A stretch of 64,000 bases of DNA from Corythucha ciliata (Eukaryota > Arthropoda > Insecta > Hemiptera > Tingidae): the NCBI GenBank assembly GCA_038030265.1, contig CM075939.1, forward strand, positions 9,157,253 through 9,221,252. Direction: 5' to 3'. The notes under the pieces were generated by a model. It was not told where the DNA came from. It searched no databases and worked only from the letters and a program-made list of their open reading frames with translations. Shown in pieces: positions 45,201 through 56,163 of the stretch (the first letter of the stretch is position 1; the number at the start of each line of letters is the position of its first letter). Made by a program: the position numbers and the translations under genes.

Positions 45201-48200
45201 AGTGATGACTTCTTCAAAGGCTCGTATGACTGGAAATCCGTCTCGATTCTCGGATTCCCTGTGTCGTGAAACCTCTAAAATACGCGATTTTGTCAATTTT
45301 TAAAGTGATACCGAATACAATTGGCTGAAATCAACCGTGCGCCGTTGTCGACCAATAGACCGATTATTCAAAATGTCCTCCTAACTTCAGATTTGGGAGT
45401 GTGAGGTTGGCAGCCATCAGTCTGGGGGACACAACAGAAAGGTTAAGGAGCGTCTTGAAGGGCTGCCAGGAAACAGGCTGATCTCCTGGTGTCCCAAGGG
45501 CTATATGGCGGAGGGGGGGGGGGTGATGGTTGTCGACTGTGGCAACATTTTTCCCTTCAGACCTCATCAACTCCTGACAGCGGCTCTTCATTACTCGTGG
45601 TTACACATTCTCATAACCCCGCTCACCCCACCCAAACACAAGTGCGGTTGCTTATTAGAATTCTCGCCCTTCAGTGAGCAGGCTAAGTTGAATAAATGAT
45701 CACACCTATGAAGGCGTTTTAGCCTGCCTTTGTATAATACTTTCCAGTCTTTATACATGGGGCACCTTTCAAGGCGTTACTTGAATCCCACTTGAACTTG
45801 CTTCTCAGATATATTGATACAAGGAAATGAACTCGCTAAAGCTTTTATGCAATAACGGTGCATAGAGCTCAGACGTTTTTATACATTTAAGGGACCACGA
45901 CCACGCAGTCATTATTTTACACCATTTTGTTGTTGTTACAAGAAAGAAACTTCAAAACTTGAGTTCAGGGGTTTTCTTTCAATTTTGAAGCAATCCATCA
46001 AACTATTTTTAAAAACTTGTAAATTGTTAAACAAGGGGAAATAACTCGCCCGACAAATTATCCACCAAAACAAAAACTTCCGGCCGGTTTCACTCAAGGG
46101 ATTTATTGACAGCCCCCCCTCACTCCTCACCACCAGTGCACCAAAAAATCCAACCGGTAAACTCAACAAAAACGGGAGGAAATGAGAGTAGCACTGGGTG
46201 AGGAGTGGCCAGGAGAGGGAGGGTGAACGAAACACGGCTGATTTCAAAAAAGTTTCGATTAAAAATAGAACTTATGGGCGTCCCATCGTGGGGCAACGCG
46301 GGGAGAGAGAATAACTCGTGAGTGCCAAATAAGGGCGATTTCTGTTATTATTGTTATTTTGAAGGATTTTTTAAAATAGAGCTATACGTTTAAAGTAGAG
46401 TTGATGAACGACGGTAAAGCCAAGTCTTGAAGAACTTGATTCATCACGCGCGTTGAAGACGTAAATTGGGCAGAGGAAATTAAAAATTAAAAAAAAAAAA
46501 AAAAGACGCTAAATACTCGCGAAACCAGTACATTATAATCAACTCATTAGGGGGAGGGAAGGCGCTTATCACGCGCTGAACCAAACTGGACGGTTAGTTA
46601 GCATTTCCCCAACAAAATTTCTGTTTTGCGAACAACAATAACAATAATGACGTCATTAATAAATCATAAAAGTTAACTGGCCTGTTTTGATGAAATGCGG
46701 CGGCGAGTATTCATTCACAAAACACGAGTGAGTGAAACAAAGTTGAAACATAACTAACGCGACGTTTCAAAGAGCGTTGTTTTTGTTTTCATCTTGCCAC
46801 AACCAGCGTACACCTCTGATTTATTTTTTCAGCTCGGAAACGCCGAAACTAAGCGCGCCTACTAACTGATTTCTTTTTAAATCTTCTTCTTTTAAAAAAC
46901 AAAAAAAAAGTCTAGAGGGGAGGAGATGCAACTCCCGAGCTCTGCCAACAGATTCCCTAAGCGTCGTCAAACCATCAGTTTTCCTTAGTCGTAGCGGAAA
47001 TACCCCCCCCCCCCCACCAGAAAAACTTAGATCAAAACAATGTAATTAATGGCATGGGAGGGGATAGTTGAAGAATGACGTCATCCAATATTTGAGCGAA
47101 ATGGCTCGCAAACAAACCCGTACAAAGTACAACCCTATACGGTTTCCTCCTCTATGAGATAAAAGGTAATACATCGTTAAAAATTTGTCTGGGGGCACTA
47201 TTTTACTAGATCATCCTATCGCCAAATACCGCACTCCCACGGGCTAATTTCAGTCGTTTTCGTAATTACACAAAAAAAAAAAAATGAAGGATTTTTCGAC
47301 AGATGTACCTTAAAATTGCAGTAATTCCTCGGGCCACCTCTTCCACGAGTGCATAACCACTTATTACACGCTCACTTCATGTTGTAAACATACACCTTTA
47401 TAAAATAAAAAATTGAATAATCATTGTTTACAGATCGTGTTTTCTGCCGTCTTTAATTGTGTTATTTGCGTGAAGGTAAAACAAAAGATAACAAGTAAAC
47501 AAGCTAAAGTGACTTATTGTGAGTATGAAACTACCTATGCAGGCCAATAACGTAAGATTATAGTTCCCTTTAAAAAAAACAACCGACGACGACGTTAACA
47601 CCGTTTTTTTGCGATCATCCAATGGGTGGGTGGTTCTTGTCCAAACAACGCCGTAAGATGCATAATTTTTATGGGAATGAACACCTCAAACAAAATTACT
47701 CATCAATGAAAGTAAACAGGTGTGGGCAGGGAGAGGAAAGAGTTGGGTGACGGCCGCCGGGTTGCCAAGAAATCTCAAATTCAAGCCTTTTTTAGGCCAC
47801 TGTCGATGGTTGAGGGGGGGTTGGCTAAATGTCCAGTGGGGCCTATTCTGTACCTCATAACGCGTGCGTTAGCAAACTTTCTCAGCTGTTTTTTAAAATG
47901 ATTATTCGGCTAGTTGATTTCGTTAACGCACGCGTTAACGTTACAGAATAGTTACAGAGTAGCGGGGCTGGGGCCTTAAGGCCCGTTCACAAGCTCTAGG
48001 TTTGCGTTGTGTGGAGTCTATGCAACCAAACAAATTTAATCCCTCGAAAAATAAAGCATTTTGATAGGTTGCGTAGACACCACACAACGAAAACATAGAG
48101 CTTGTGATCGGGCCTTTAGTACGAACCAACGATATATAAACCTGGGGGCTTATTCTCTAACTCCGAATCAATAGCTTTTTCGAAGTCATATGTTTATTTC

Positions 48201-51200
48201 ATTAATTTTCTTCAAACAAATGAATGAAATGGACACATGGCTGGCGAAAAAAATATTGCTTGTTGTTAGAGAATAGGGGCCCTGGATTGCTCACAGCGGA
48301 CTGGAGGGGCGTGGAGGGGGTAGGTCGTCCCCTGATAAACAATTACCATTACCCTGTCCCTCTCCTTGTGCAGAGATGGCAACACAACTCTCTTCCCGTA
48401 TTTACTTTGAAACTCCACCCCTCTCATCCACTTTAAGATCCACTTGGAGCTTATTTATGGCTATTCTTTATCAGCAGTGATGAGCAATCCATTTCCTTTA
48501 TACATCGTTGGTACGAACGTTCGGGGAAAAATGTGCCGCAAGCGGGATCCAAGGACGCCAGATAAGAAATAACATTATCCCACCATAGCAACCGCATCTC
48601 GTGGCATTTTCACACGGCTTCGTACTAAGGCCCCAGTTTTCTCGCTGATTGGTCAGAGTTTGGGGAACCAGACCAAATTACGACAACATTAACTGTTTCC
48701 AGGTGTACGGCCTTTAATTCATGGTATATCCCACGTGTCTTTCACGGGTTTCATTAGGTGAGTTTGCCCGCATCTAAACGATACCTACAGTTCAAAAATC
48801 AAAGTAAGGAATGATCAGGTTTTCTTCGTGGAGAGGGGAGGGGGTTATTATTGGTGAAAATCCGAAAATAAGTGAAAGTAGCGGCTTGGGAACGCCTTTA
48901 GGGCGGCCAAGTGTACACTGGTGCTCCCCCAGGGCAACTCGAAGAGGTCCAAAGTTCAACGTGGAATTCTTTTTAAGCAGTCTGAGCTGAGTTTCTATAC
49001 CAGTTTCTTTTTGCTAGAGTTTTAAGCTCAACTTTAACTATTGCCCGCGAAAAAAGTGATAACTCCAAAAATAACTTTTTCCAGGACGATTTCATAAAGT
49101 TTCATACTAGCCTCTTAAATCGAATTAAGCTCCATTTAGATAATAAGTGGAATTTTCTGATCATTTTTACTTGAAATGTTATAGTGTGATCAACAAATGA
49201 AGTAAATATTTGAATAATTTAATATCAATATCAGATATCCCTCGCTAGCGTCGCGTGCATAAGGGGGTATGTGACTCGAATCGTTTTCCCCCGGCTTTCA
49301 GGGCTGTCTGAAGGTAGTTTCACGCTCTCACTATGCCTACTTTTCATTCTTATTTAGGTCATTATCTTTCATTTAAAAGAAGAAATTAATAAAAATCATG
49401 AAATTAGTTCGTAGTTCATAGGAGTATTATCTCACATACTTATTAAAACGCATCTTACATACTTATTAAATCCATAATAATAAAATACAAAATTTTTACT
49501 GAGGGACAACGAACTTATTTTCTCTCTTTCCATAGGACGTCGAACAAAAACGCTTTGATGTATGTAGCATAACACTAGTAGCTCAGGAAAATTAAAGCAA
49601 AAAATGACACTAGCCCCTAAAAATTACTCGAGAGCTGGATATCGTTTTAATCCCACTTGGGAGTCCTGAATAACAAAGTGTTTGCGACGGTTTCTTGGTT
49701 GTGCTTCAGATTTGACAGCCTAAAAACCGCTAAATTTGTGCACTTTTTCCAGTTTTTCACGTATGACTCGAAAAGTACGCATACTAAAAAAAATGGTACT
49801 ATTTTCGTCAAATTCCCTATCGAATGACGTTTGAAAATCACAATCGGTCTAGCCGTTCAGCCGTAATCGCCAGTCAATGATTTTCAATTTTTATCATCAT
49901 CGCTAAAAAGTTGACAACCCTCAAATTTTAACGCCTGCAGGTTGAAAATGTGAACACAACCATTTCCAAAAACACAACCAATCCAAACGGTCCGGCTTGT
50001 TCGGAGGAGCTGTCACTGGAATCAAGTTCTTGTTCTTTATCCTCTTCTAAGGAGGCTCTTTTCTTCTGCCTCCACAATGACGTTCGCCTTCCGACGCATC
50101 CTCTGGGGTAATTTCACGGCTGATCACTCACAGAAGTGAGACACGCATGCTCCTTGCAGTAGGCGCAAGTGACAGAGCACTTGATCCCGACTTTTAGTTT
50201 ATTATTCATTCTGAATAAGGCTACGGTTACTGTGCATGCGATTTCTGACACCTATGTTTTCGGTCAGGAAAAAAATTTTACAACCCACCCTCAAACTTTC
50301 TCTATGCACGCTTTAACAAGTCTAGATTCGATTTCTGCAATCGCAAAAGCAAATTCTGAAGGATCTGACATTCCCCTCCCACCATACGTCTGCCTTTTGA
50401 CCCATACCCACCAAAGGTTTTTTAGTGTGCAAAATACTGCAAAATTTGGGGTTTGCCAAAATAAATTCGGCGAAATAAGTAGAGAGAGCGAAATTAGTTT
50501 TTGAGTAAGCGATATTCGACAAATTGTTTTTTTATTGAGTCAAACCAGCAGAAAGATGGGTTTTTAGGGCGAAAAATCACCTCTGCATTGGGCCACTCAG
50601 CGAAATTGGTTTGCTGGCATCAAAAATCCCCGAAATTGGTTGTTCATAAAATTGACAATTTCTTCATAAAATAGGAAATTTCCTCATAAAATTGACAATT
50701 TCCTCATAAAATTGACTATTTCTTCATAATATGTACAACTTCCCCATAAAATTAACGATTTGCGCATAAAATTGACAATTTCCGCTTTTTTATTTCAAGT
50801 TTAAAGCCGGAAGTTTATAGCCAGTTACGTATTAACAATAGGTAATCAGCGAAAGGACAATTACCGTTCGAGTCATGGGACAAAATAAGTTGACGAAACC
50901 AAAAATAAAACTACTTTAGCCATCATTCCATTGACTTCTTCCAACTCAGGCTTTACCCCCACCCCCACACCCTTGACTTGATGCTCTGGAGGGCACGACG
51001 ATTAGCCATCATTCCATCCAGCCACCAAGGCTGTGCACAGTGAACACCCTTGAATCTACTGGACATCTTGCTGGCCCCGTCATAGACTTGTCCGATAACA
51101 AAATTACTATTAATCCCTAATTCATCCAGACATTCCAGAATTTTCTTTTCGATGAATTCTCTCCCGTTTTGGAATGAGTAGAGGCTTGTCCGCTAGTCTC

Positions 51201-54200
51201 AATAAGTCCTCCCGGATGCAGATGCAGAACACTCACTTTTAGCCAATTTAAGGACGCTGGTGGTCATTCAGTGTGATGATGAAGAAGAAACCGCCTACAT
51301 TGCTCAAATGAGCATTCTCAGTCGGAATCAAATCGAAATACTCTGAGAAAATAACCCTAAAAATCACTCAGATAAGGAGCGATTAGGGCGTTTTGGAGGA
51401 AATGGCCAAATTTTAGAAATGGACGAATCTGCGTATCGCGGGGTTTCTCGACACACAGAACCCGGAAATTCAGACGAATTTTCAATCAAAAGAGTCGTTG
51501 AAGATATTGATACAGTGATGTCGCCGTTACAGACCACTTTCGCACGTTTACACAGGAGCTGCCTAACTAAAACGTGAAACGCTGATTGGGATCTGAACGA
51601 TATGAATTGGGCCACACAGCGATATTGGTTTGCTGGCAACAAAAATCCCCGAAATTGGTTTGCTGGCAACAAAAATTCTAAAATTGAATTTTAGAGTGCA
51701 AATCCTGCGAAAACGTTCTATGAATTTGAGCACGTTTGTTTGATGGCAACGAAAATCCTTAGATTAATTTACAGCAAGCTTGACACTTGAACATTTCCTT
51801 TTGTTTAGAAAAATTCGCAGAAATGGCTTTTGAATAAGGCAGCATCGGGAAATTGGGCCTAAAAACACGAAATTGGCGTTTTTTAGTGGGTTGACATCCG
51901 TGAAATTGGTTTATTGCTGAGCCAGGGGGGTGATTCTGTAACTTGCAAAATTTACGTGTCGTAAAATAGAAGAAGGGCGAGGGGAGGTACCTCGTAGTCA
52001 TGATTTTTACGATACCTAGTGAATTAAACTGCGGAATTTTCACGCGAGAATGCGTGGTCTCGAAGAAAAAATAATAAATTCTTGACAAATGCGTTGAAAA
52101 ACCAAGGCAACGGGGTACATCCTCTCCCCCTCCTTCACAGTTACGACACGTAAATTTTGCGAGTTACAGAATCACCCCCTAGGACTTGAGACAATTTTGA
52201 CGAAACAAAATGTAGTGAATCTTCAGTTCGATTTTAACTTTTTGATGGTGTCTGGAGCCCTGGGGGTGGACAGCTGTCCCACCAAATCTGCGCTTTCGAG
52301 ACTAGGGGAGGGCAATTGCCCACCCCTGCCCCCTCTGGCTACGCCTATGGGGTGTCGATTTTCACGTAATTTCAAGCCGGATCCGGCCACATGCATGAAT
52401 AATAAACCCATGCGTAAAATATGCAGCGTTTTCTACAGGAAATGTAGTTGAGGGATATATTCCTCAGGTGCTGGAGGAGGCTGAGTGGTGTGGATGTGCA
52501 TCAATCCGAGTGGGGCGTAATTTCATCCTAATTTCTCTGAGTTGATCTGCCAGTCTCTCTATATCTGCACCTGCAAGAACGCCCTGAAATAATGTTATGG
52601 GGCGGCCATCAGTTCACTGGGGGAGCAACGTTGCCAAGTGGAAACTACGGTCACTTTCGGCCAATTTTTCTCAAAATCGCTACGTTTATCAAAAACCTTA
52701 CTCAAGTGAAACGGGCTTTTGAAAGATCGGAAATAAGCGAGAAATGTAGTATAATTCAGCAATGTTTTTGGTGATGTCTTTAGGTGTTCTAAGCCTCAGA
52801 AATATTTCCTTTTCTTACGAAAACATTATATTTCGACCTTTGGGGACGTTTCGGCCCCTCTGGCCATGGTCAGCACCTTTTTCTTTATCGCTTCCCAACC
52901 TCATCGTACATGTGGTCGAGACTCCCAAGTTGTCAACCGATGTACGAGGAGCTTGGGAAGTGATAAAAATAAGGCGTTGACCATGGCCAGAGTGGCCGAA
53001 ACGTAGCCAAAGGTTGAAATATAGCGTTTTCGTAAGAAATAGTACATTTCACAACGAGAGAGGAAAGTAAAACTTTACCCGCGATTTGTCGTAAGCTCAC
53101 GAGGCGCCAGCCGAGTGAGCTTTACGTCAACGAGTCAATTGAAGTTACACTTTTCCCGAGTTGTGAACGATATTTTTCGCGTTACCTACTAACTCGGGGG
53201 AAAAATTATTATATAAACAAAAACAGCAAACATAACATTTTGTTTATGTACGAAACGATAAATCAAATAAGAAATTGATTTAAGTCATTCAACCAAAACA
53301 AAAAACAACGCACTCCCCGAGAAAGCGAAGGCCACAAAATAGAGAGGTTCCCATTATGCTATCTTCCCTAAGGTTAAGAGTGAAGAATCACAGCTGTTTA
53401 GCCTGACTTTTCATCTTTTCCTCACTGCAGTGAGGAAATAGTATTTCCTCTCTTGAGAGGCAAAGATATACTTACGCAGGGAGGTTACAGTGAGGGAAAT
53501 ACCACTTTTTTCACTGGTAACGCGAAAAGGAAATATTTCTGAGGCTTAGGACACCTAAAAAACCGATGAAAATGCCTCGCCCTCCGACTGCCTCACTTTT
53601 TTTTGTCTTTTTTTTTCGTAGCCAGATGCAACAGTTAGTCCGATCTAGATTTGAATTTAGGTAGTTTACTCATTGCATTCAAGCTCGAAAAACACTCTAG
53701 GGGATTAAATGCGCGATTCTCCAAAAAACGAGTCGATGAGATAGACTGATACAGAGGAGTCTCGCTCCCAATCGCATGCGAAAGAGGGTTATGTCACTTA
53801 ACCCCTTTTCCCCCGCATAAATCAGATTTCTGGCACTCGGGAAAAATGATTTAATAGAATTGCCGTCTTATTCCCCAGTAAACCTAGATGGATGAGCAGT
53901 TAGACCTTTCTGGCTAGGGGGCATACCTAATATTCCAAATGGGGTTTCCGTTGAAATAATTTCTTTTTACCTTTATAAATGGGGTGAACTAACGCTATAT
54001 AAAGCACTAACTCAAAAACACCAAAATTGCAGTTATCCCCTTTTTCGCGGGCAGTAGTGTTTGCATTTTTCGCGGGCCACGACGGCGAAGTGGATGCGAC
54101 AGTGGCCTCCCTTGGTCCAGTGGACGGTCACCACGGGGAGGGAGGAACAAGGTCAAAATAAATCAACATCCGGCAACGAACTTTCCACGAGCGTAAAATA

Positions 54201-56148
54201 TAATAAGCTGCGGGTTGGTGGTACTTGAACGCCCTAATATAGAAGTTTCCACGGGAATTGAGACAGTTCAAATGCCGGAACAGTGCGCCGTAAAGAGGAG
54301 AAAACTTTAAATACTCAAAATAAACAACGAGGCTGCTTCATCCGTAAAAACAAAGGAGAAAGACGTAGTCACGAGAAAATCAATGCCGTAGAATAGCCAG
54401 AATAGCCAACCCTGGCAAGGTTATTATTTGGACGAAAGTTCACAAAAAGCTCGAGCACAAAAAAGCCGTCCATAGGAATGTTTGGGTTTCCCTTTTTATT
54501 CCCTTCCGTTTCTTTCTTTCTTTATTTTTATTTTTTTGCCTCATTATTACCGTACTCTCACTTTCTTTTACGAGGCTCTCCTTGTTTCTTAATAAAATTG
54601 ATATTCGAGAGTAACTTGATTGCAAAATAATGAAATCGACATGACCGAAATATTTTCAAATTTCAACCACCACGTCCGTATTACTATGAGGTTTTATCGA
54701 ATTCGGCGGTTTTCCCTTAGTGGTGATGGAGGCGGAATTGTTTTCATTAAAGGTGTCAACAAAAAAAAACAACGAGGAAATCGATTAGATCCGGAGCTCG
54801 CCCCGGAGGGTGTTCAAAGTATTGTCGAAATCTATAACAGAACGAACGCTTCGGCTCTAACTGTTGGGTACAGACAACGTAATGCTACATTTCCAAGTCC
54901 AACGGGGCTTTACATCCAACAGGTGTCGTGGACGAGGGCGAGAGCACACACTTTACTTTTTAACTTTCTTACACATAAGTGTTAACCTTTGCTCAAATAA
55001 TCCAGCCTATAGTGGGAATCGAACCCATTCAGCTGACGATACCTTGGACAGCTACATTTCCAAAACGAAGAATTCCGCGTTCGTCTCCCGCTTTCTGACC
55101 TATTTCCGTTTTAGTTAATTAGCGTGTTCTCCTAGAAGAGCTAGCTGAGCTAGGCTGGTGGACGGGGGGAGGGGTCACATTCCAGACTAATGCCCTATTT
55201 TCGGCAAATAAATTCTTTTGGAATGACTTTTTGAAACATTGGAAAGCTATTAAACAACTTTTCATGTTAAAAATATTAATAATTCGAAGCGTTGAAAAGG
55301 GATAATGCGGATATGGTGATGGGGGAGGGGTGGATTCATCATCCATGCTTTCTCTTCGCATTCTTCCATGAAAGCGTGGAATCACGTTCAAGGGCATTGA
55401 GGAGGAGTGAATAATGGGGGGGCCTCGCTGACGTAATTAAATTAAGGGTAAACACGGAAAAAAGTATTATTGACATCTTTCATAAATACAGCAGCGCTCT
55501 TGCCGAGCTAAGATGAATCAACAATCTGGGGTAACATCTGACCGGTGCCACTTGCTTTGTTTTGTTTATAGAGGTAGAGAGAATCAGAATCACAAAGAAA
55601 ATTATTGAAGTAAACCACATGAGCCGCATGAGCGCTGGTGTATTTATGCAAGATGTCAATACTATATCATTCCCTCATAGCCGAAAATATCGTCTCACTA
55701 CTAAAAAAATTAGTATGGGCCCATCATTTAGGAACACGCCCTATACACCTTTTCAATTAGTTGTCATGGTCACCTGGTTATGGCAGTCTCCTATTTGGAC
55801 GAAGTTTTTACCCCCTCCTCAACAAACCTTTCCCGGTCATAATTGCTAATTTTAAATCTTGGAAACAGGTTGTTGTAACCACTCCACCCCCCATCACCAA
55901 GCAAGCGCGATATTCTATTGAAAATCGACCCTCAGATAATGTTACGTAGTCTATTACAAACTGGTCGTAAATGGAGCTGATTTTTGCTCAATTTGTTTCG
56001 ATAGAGAGAGAGAAAAAAAATCAATCTTACCGACTGGTGAAGTGTGGTCGTCATCGGCTTCACGAGACGGAGGCCTCAATTCACGAAGAATTCGAAATTC
56101 GTTCCAGTAGTCTTGAAGTTCTCGATTTGACTCCTCGACCGTGTCCAT
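35759..56148 (-). CDS. ARHGAP18/28-like: RhoGAP protein of the ARHGAP18/28/40 (Conundrum) family, 13 coding exons
   Basis: Coding exons from the start: 56148-56031, 41514-41267, 40213-40086, 39616-39480, 38238-38124, 38019-37857, 37786-37612, 37550-37456, 37375-37126, 36772-36595, 36526-36361, 36282-36119, 36056-35759. All junctions are GT-AG with matching phase; total 2235 bases, 744 residues plus stop, near the family's usual length. The product should stimulate GTP hydrolysis on Rho-type GTPases, acting at the cortex on actin. The N-terminal region (residues ~1-122) matches the family's conserved block (DYWNEF, WLEAAGL, SREQAAAVRRRVD). Residues ~125-300 are low-complexity Ser/Pro/Gly. The RhoGAP domain spans about 362-560, with arginine finger Arg410. 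The C-terminal block (FLYEVGGNIGQRRL) is also family-typical. The first coding intron is 14.5 kb. Confidence 0.93.
36361..37786 (-). CDS. RhoGAP gene: exons 7-11, pre-domain and RhoGAP catalytic domain
   Basis: Exon 7 (37786-37612) carries the family LxELTALMD segment. Exon 8 starts the GAP fold (LFGVSLGTLLERD...VPLIFQK). Exon 9 holds the arginine finger (EGLLRVGGNRQRVDALC) and the KKLIRELPQPLL helix. Exon 10 has ALNLLVLLLPGEHRATLHAV and NKMSTQNVAMIMAPSLF, including the conserved Asn of the GTPase-facing surface. Exon 11 closes the domain (WIVPDNLVAQLRRIN). All expected catalytic-surface residues are present, so the domain looks active. Confidence 0.93.
37857..40213 (-). CDS. RhoGAP gene: exons 3-6, low-complexity linker
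   Basis: Exons 40213-40086, 39616-39480, 38238-38124 and 38019-37857. None starts with ATG, and the frame was set by splice phase. Products include RSRSATPDSLDSGPPSPSRE (Ser/Pro-rich, possible phosphorylation sites), NTPIISHHNLFRRASRSGGD, GIRMTGYQRIGSVRV, and a GGDSGGDSSPRRDSGGSSNS tract. Alternative frames of these exons run into stops or break phase. Intervening introns hold simple repeats and G/C runs only. Confidence 0.8.
41267..41514 (-). CDS. RhoGAP gene: exon 2, conserved N-terminal block
   Basis: 248 bases between GCAG and GTAGAA. Encodes EGDCSDERAWLEAAGL, then SREQAAAVRRRVDSLNKTVR and RKDIRQVVF. The TRxQAAAVxxR-type segment is a hallmark N-terminal motif of ARHGAP18/28/40 proteins. 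Separated from exon 1 by a repeat-filled intron. Confidence 0.9.
41515..43664. other. RhoGAP intron 1, distal part: simple repeats only
   Basis: Homopolymer runs (C13 near 41610, T23 near 41660, A20 near 42200, G12 near 42988) and GT/GGTG-rich stretches. No exon or mobile element was recognised. Confidence 0.4.
43665..44280. repeat. Inverted-repeat element, ~65-base ends
   Basis: CTTGAAATAGTCGTCTGTAACGCC at about 43690 is answered by GGCGTTACGGACGACTATTTC at about 44230 on the opposite strand; similarity extends to GCTTTCTAA at both outer ends. Interior non-coding. Lies in RhoGAP intron 1. Confidence 0.7.
44740..45065 (-). repeat. Degenerate ~20-27-base array (family 2)
   Basis: GGAAATTGTCAATTTTATAAG-like units recur. 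The opposite strand matches the CATAAAATTGACAATTTCCT units at 50640-50790. No coding. Confidence 0.6.
45066..47843. other. RhoGAP intron 1: no gene recognised
   Basis: Unique-looking AT-rich sequence with homopolymer runs (A18 near 46490, C12 near 47005). No transposase or exon motif found. Confidence 0.4.
47844..47950. repeat. Small MITE with CTATTCTGTA ends
   Basis: Starts CTATTCTGTACC and ends GTTACAGAATAG. Inner CGCGTGCGTTA...TAACGCACGCG is complementary. About 107 bases. Confidence 0.7.
47979..48115. repeat. PIF/Harbinger-like MITE, copy 1 (137 bases)
   Basis: Ends AGGCCCGTTCACAAGCTCTA and complement, with TTA duplicated on both sides (47976-47978, 48116-48118), the 3-base TWA signature of PIF/Harbinger. 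Same length and high similarity to 60512-60648. Confidence 0.85.
48510..48634. repeat. MITE B, copy 2
   Basis: Related to 34269-34399: GCCGCAAGCGGGATCCAAGGA and CTAAGGCCCC end shared. One end is diverged. Confidence 0.65.
48635..49607. other. RhoGAP intron 1: no gene recognised
   Basis: No coding or repeat signal that I can match elsewhere in the window. Confidence 0.35.
49608..49950 (+). repeat. Dispersed ~340-base repeat, copy 2
   Basis: Same orientation as 24228-24560; see that entry. Substitutions and indels are spread evenly, so both copies are old. Confidence 0.75.
50590..50800 (+). repeat. Degenerate 20-base array (family 2)
   Basis: At least seven units close to CATAAAATTGACAATTTCCT in tandem (about 50645-50790), preceded by a GAAATTGGTTTGCTGGCA word that recurs at 51610-51680. 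Confidence 0.75.
50801..51924. other. RhoGAP intron 1: no gene; a few array words
   Basis: TTGGTTTGCTGGCAACAAAAAT occurs twice in tandem near 51620-51675 and in diverged form to about 51760. No coding feature. Confidence 0.4.
51925..52180. repeat. MITE with GGGGTGATTCTGTAAC ends
   Basis: The outer ~36 bases (GGTGATTCTGTAACTTGCAA and beyond) are matched in reverse at 52143-52180, and imperfect complementarity runs further in. Non-coding centre. Confidence 0.8.
52255..52350 (+). repeat. GC-rich end of a dispersed repeat
   Basis: GGACAGCTGTCCCACCAAA and CTCTGGCTACGCC recur in diverged form at 61903-61968. This looks like a transposon end shared by two copies; family not determined. Confidence 0.5.
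52775..53565. repeat. Nested inverted-repeat element
   Basis: Outer ends: TAGGTGTTCTAAGCCTCAGA and its complement near 53535-53565. Inside, 52816-52905 and 52945-53042 form a second hairpin (GACCATGGCCAGAGTGGCCG; TTCGTAAGAAA). No coding. Confidence 0.7.
53566..56030. other. RhoGAP intron 1, proximal part: no gene recognised
   Basis: A 121-codon frame at 54620 has no family resemblance or splice support. A GGGTTCGATTCCC word near 55020-55030 (-) resembles a tRNA B box but no cloverleaf fits around it. Confidence 0.4.
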
Positions 56149-56163
56149 TTGCTAATGTTCTCC
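56031..56163 (-). CDS. RhoGAP gene: first coding exon and start codon
   Basis: A splice acceptor (GTTTCAG) precedes 15 bases of 5' untranslated sequence, then ATG at 56148. An in-frame TAG lies six bases before the ATG, so the start is well fixed and the true first exon must be further upstream, beyond 56163 and untranslated. The exon encodes 39 residues, MDTVEESNRELQDYWNEF onward, and leaves one base for the next exon. No upstream exon could be identified in 56.2-64 kb. Confidence 0.85.

Noticed and set aside
54620..54985. 121-codon open frame in RhoGAP intron 1
   Set aside because: The product looks unstructured, matches no family I know, and lies on the opposite strand inside an intron without splice support.
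55005..55045. Possible tRNA gene (GGGTTCGATTCCC B-box word, minus strand)
   Set aside because: The distance to the nearest A-box-like word is too short and no cloverleaf can be drawn.
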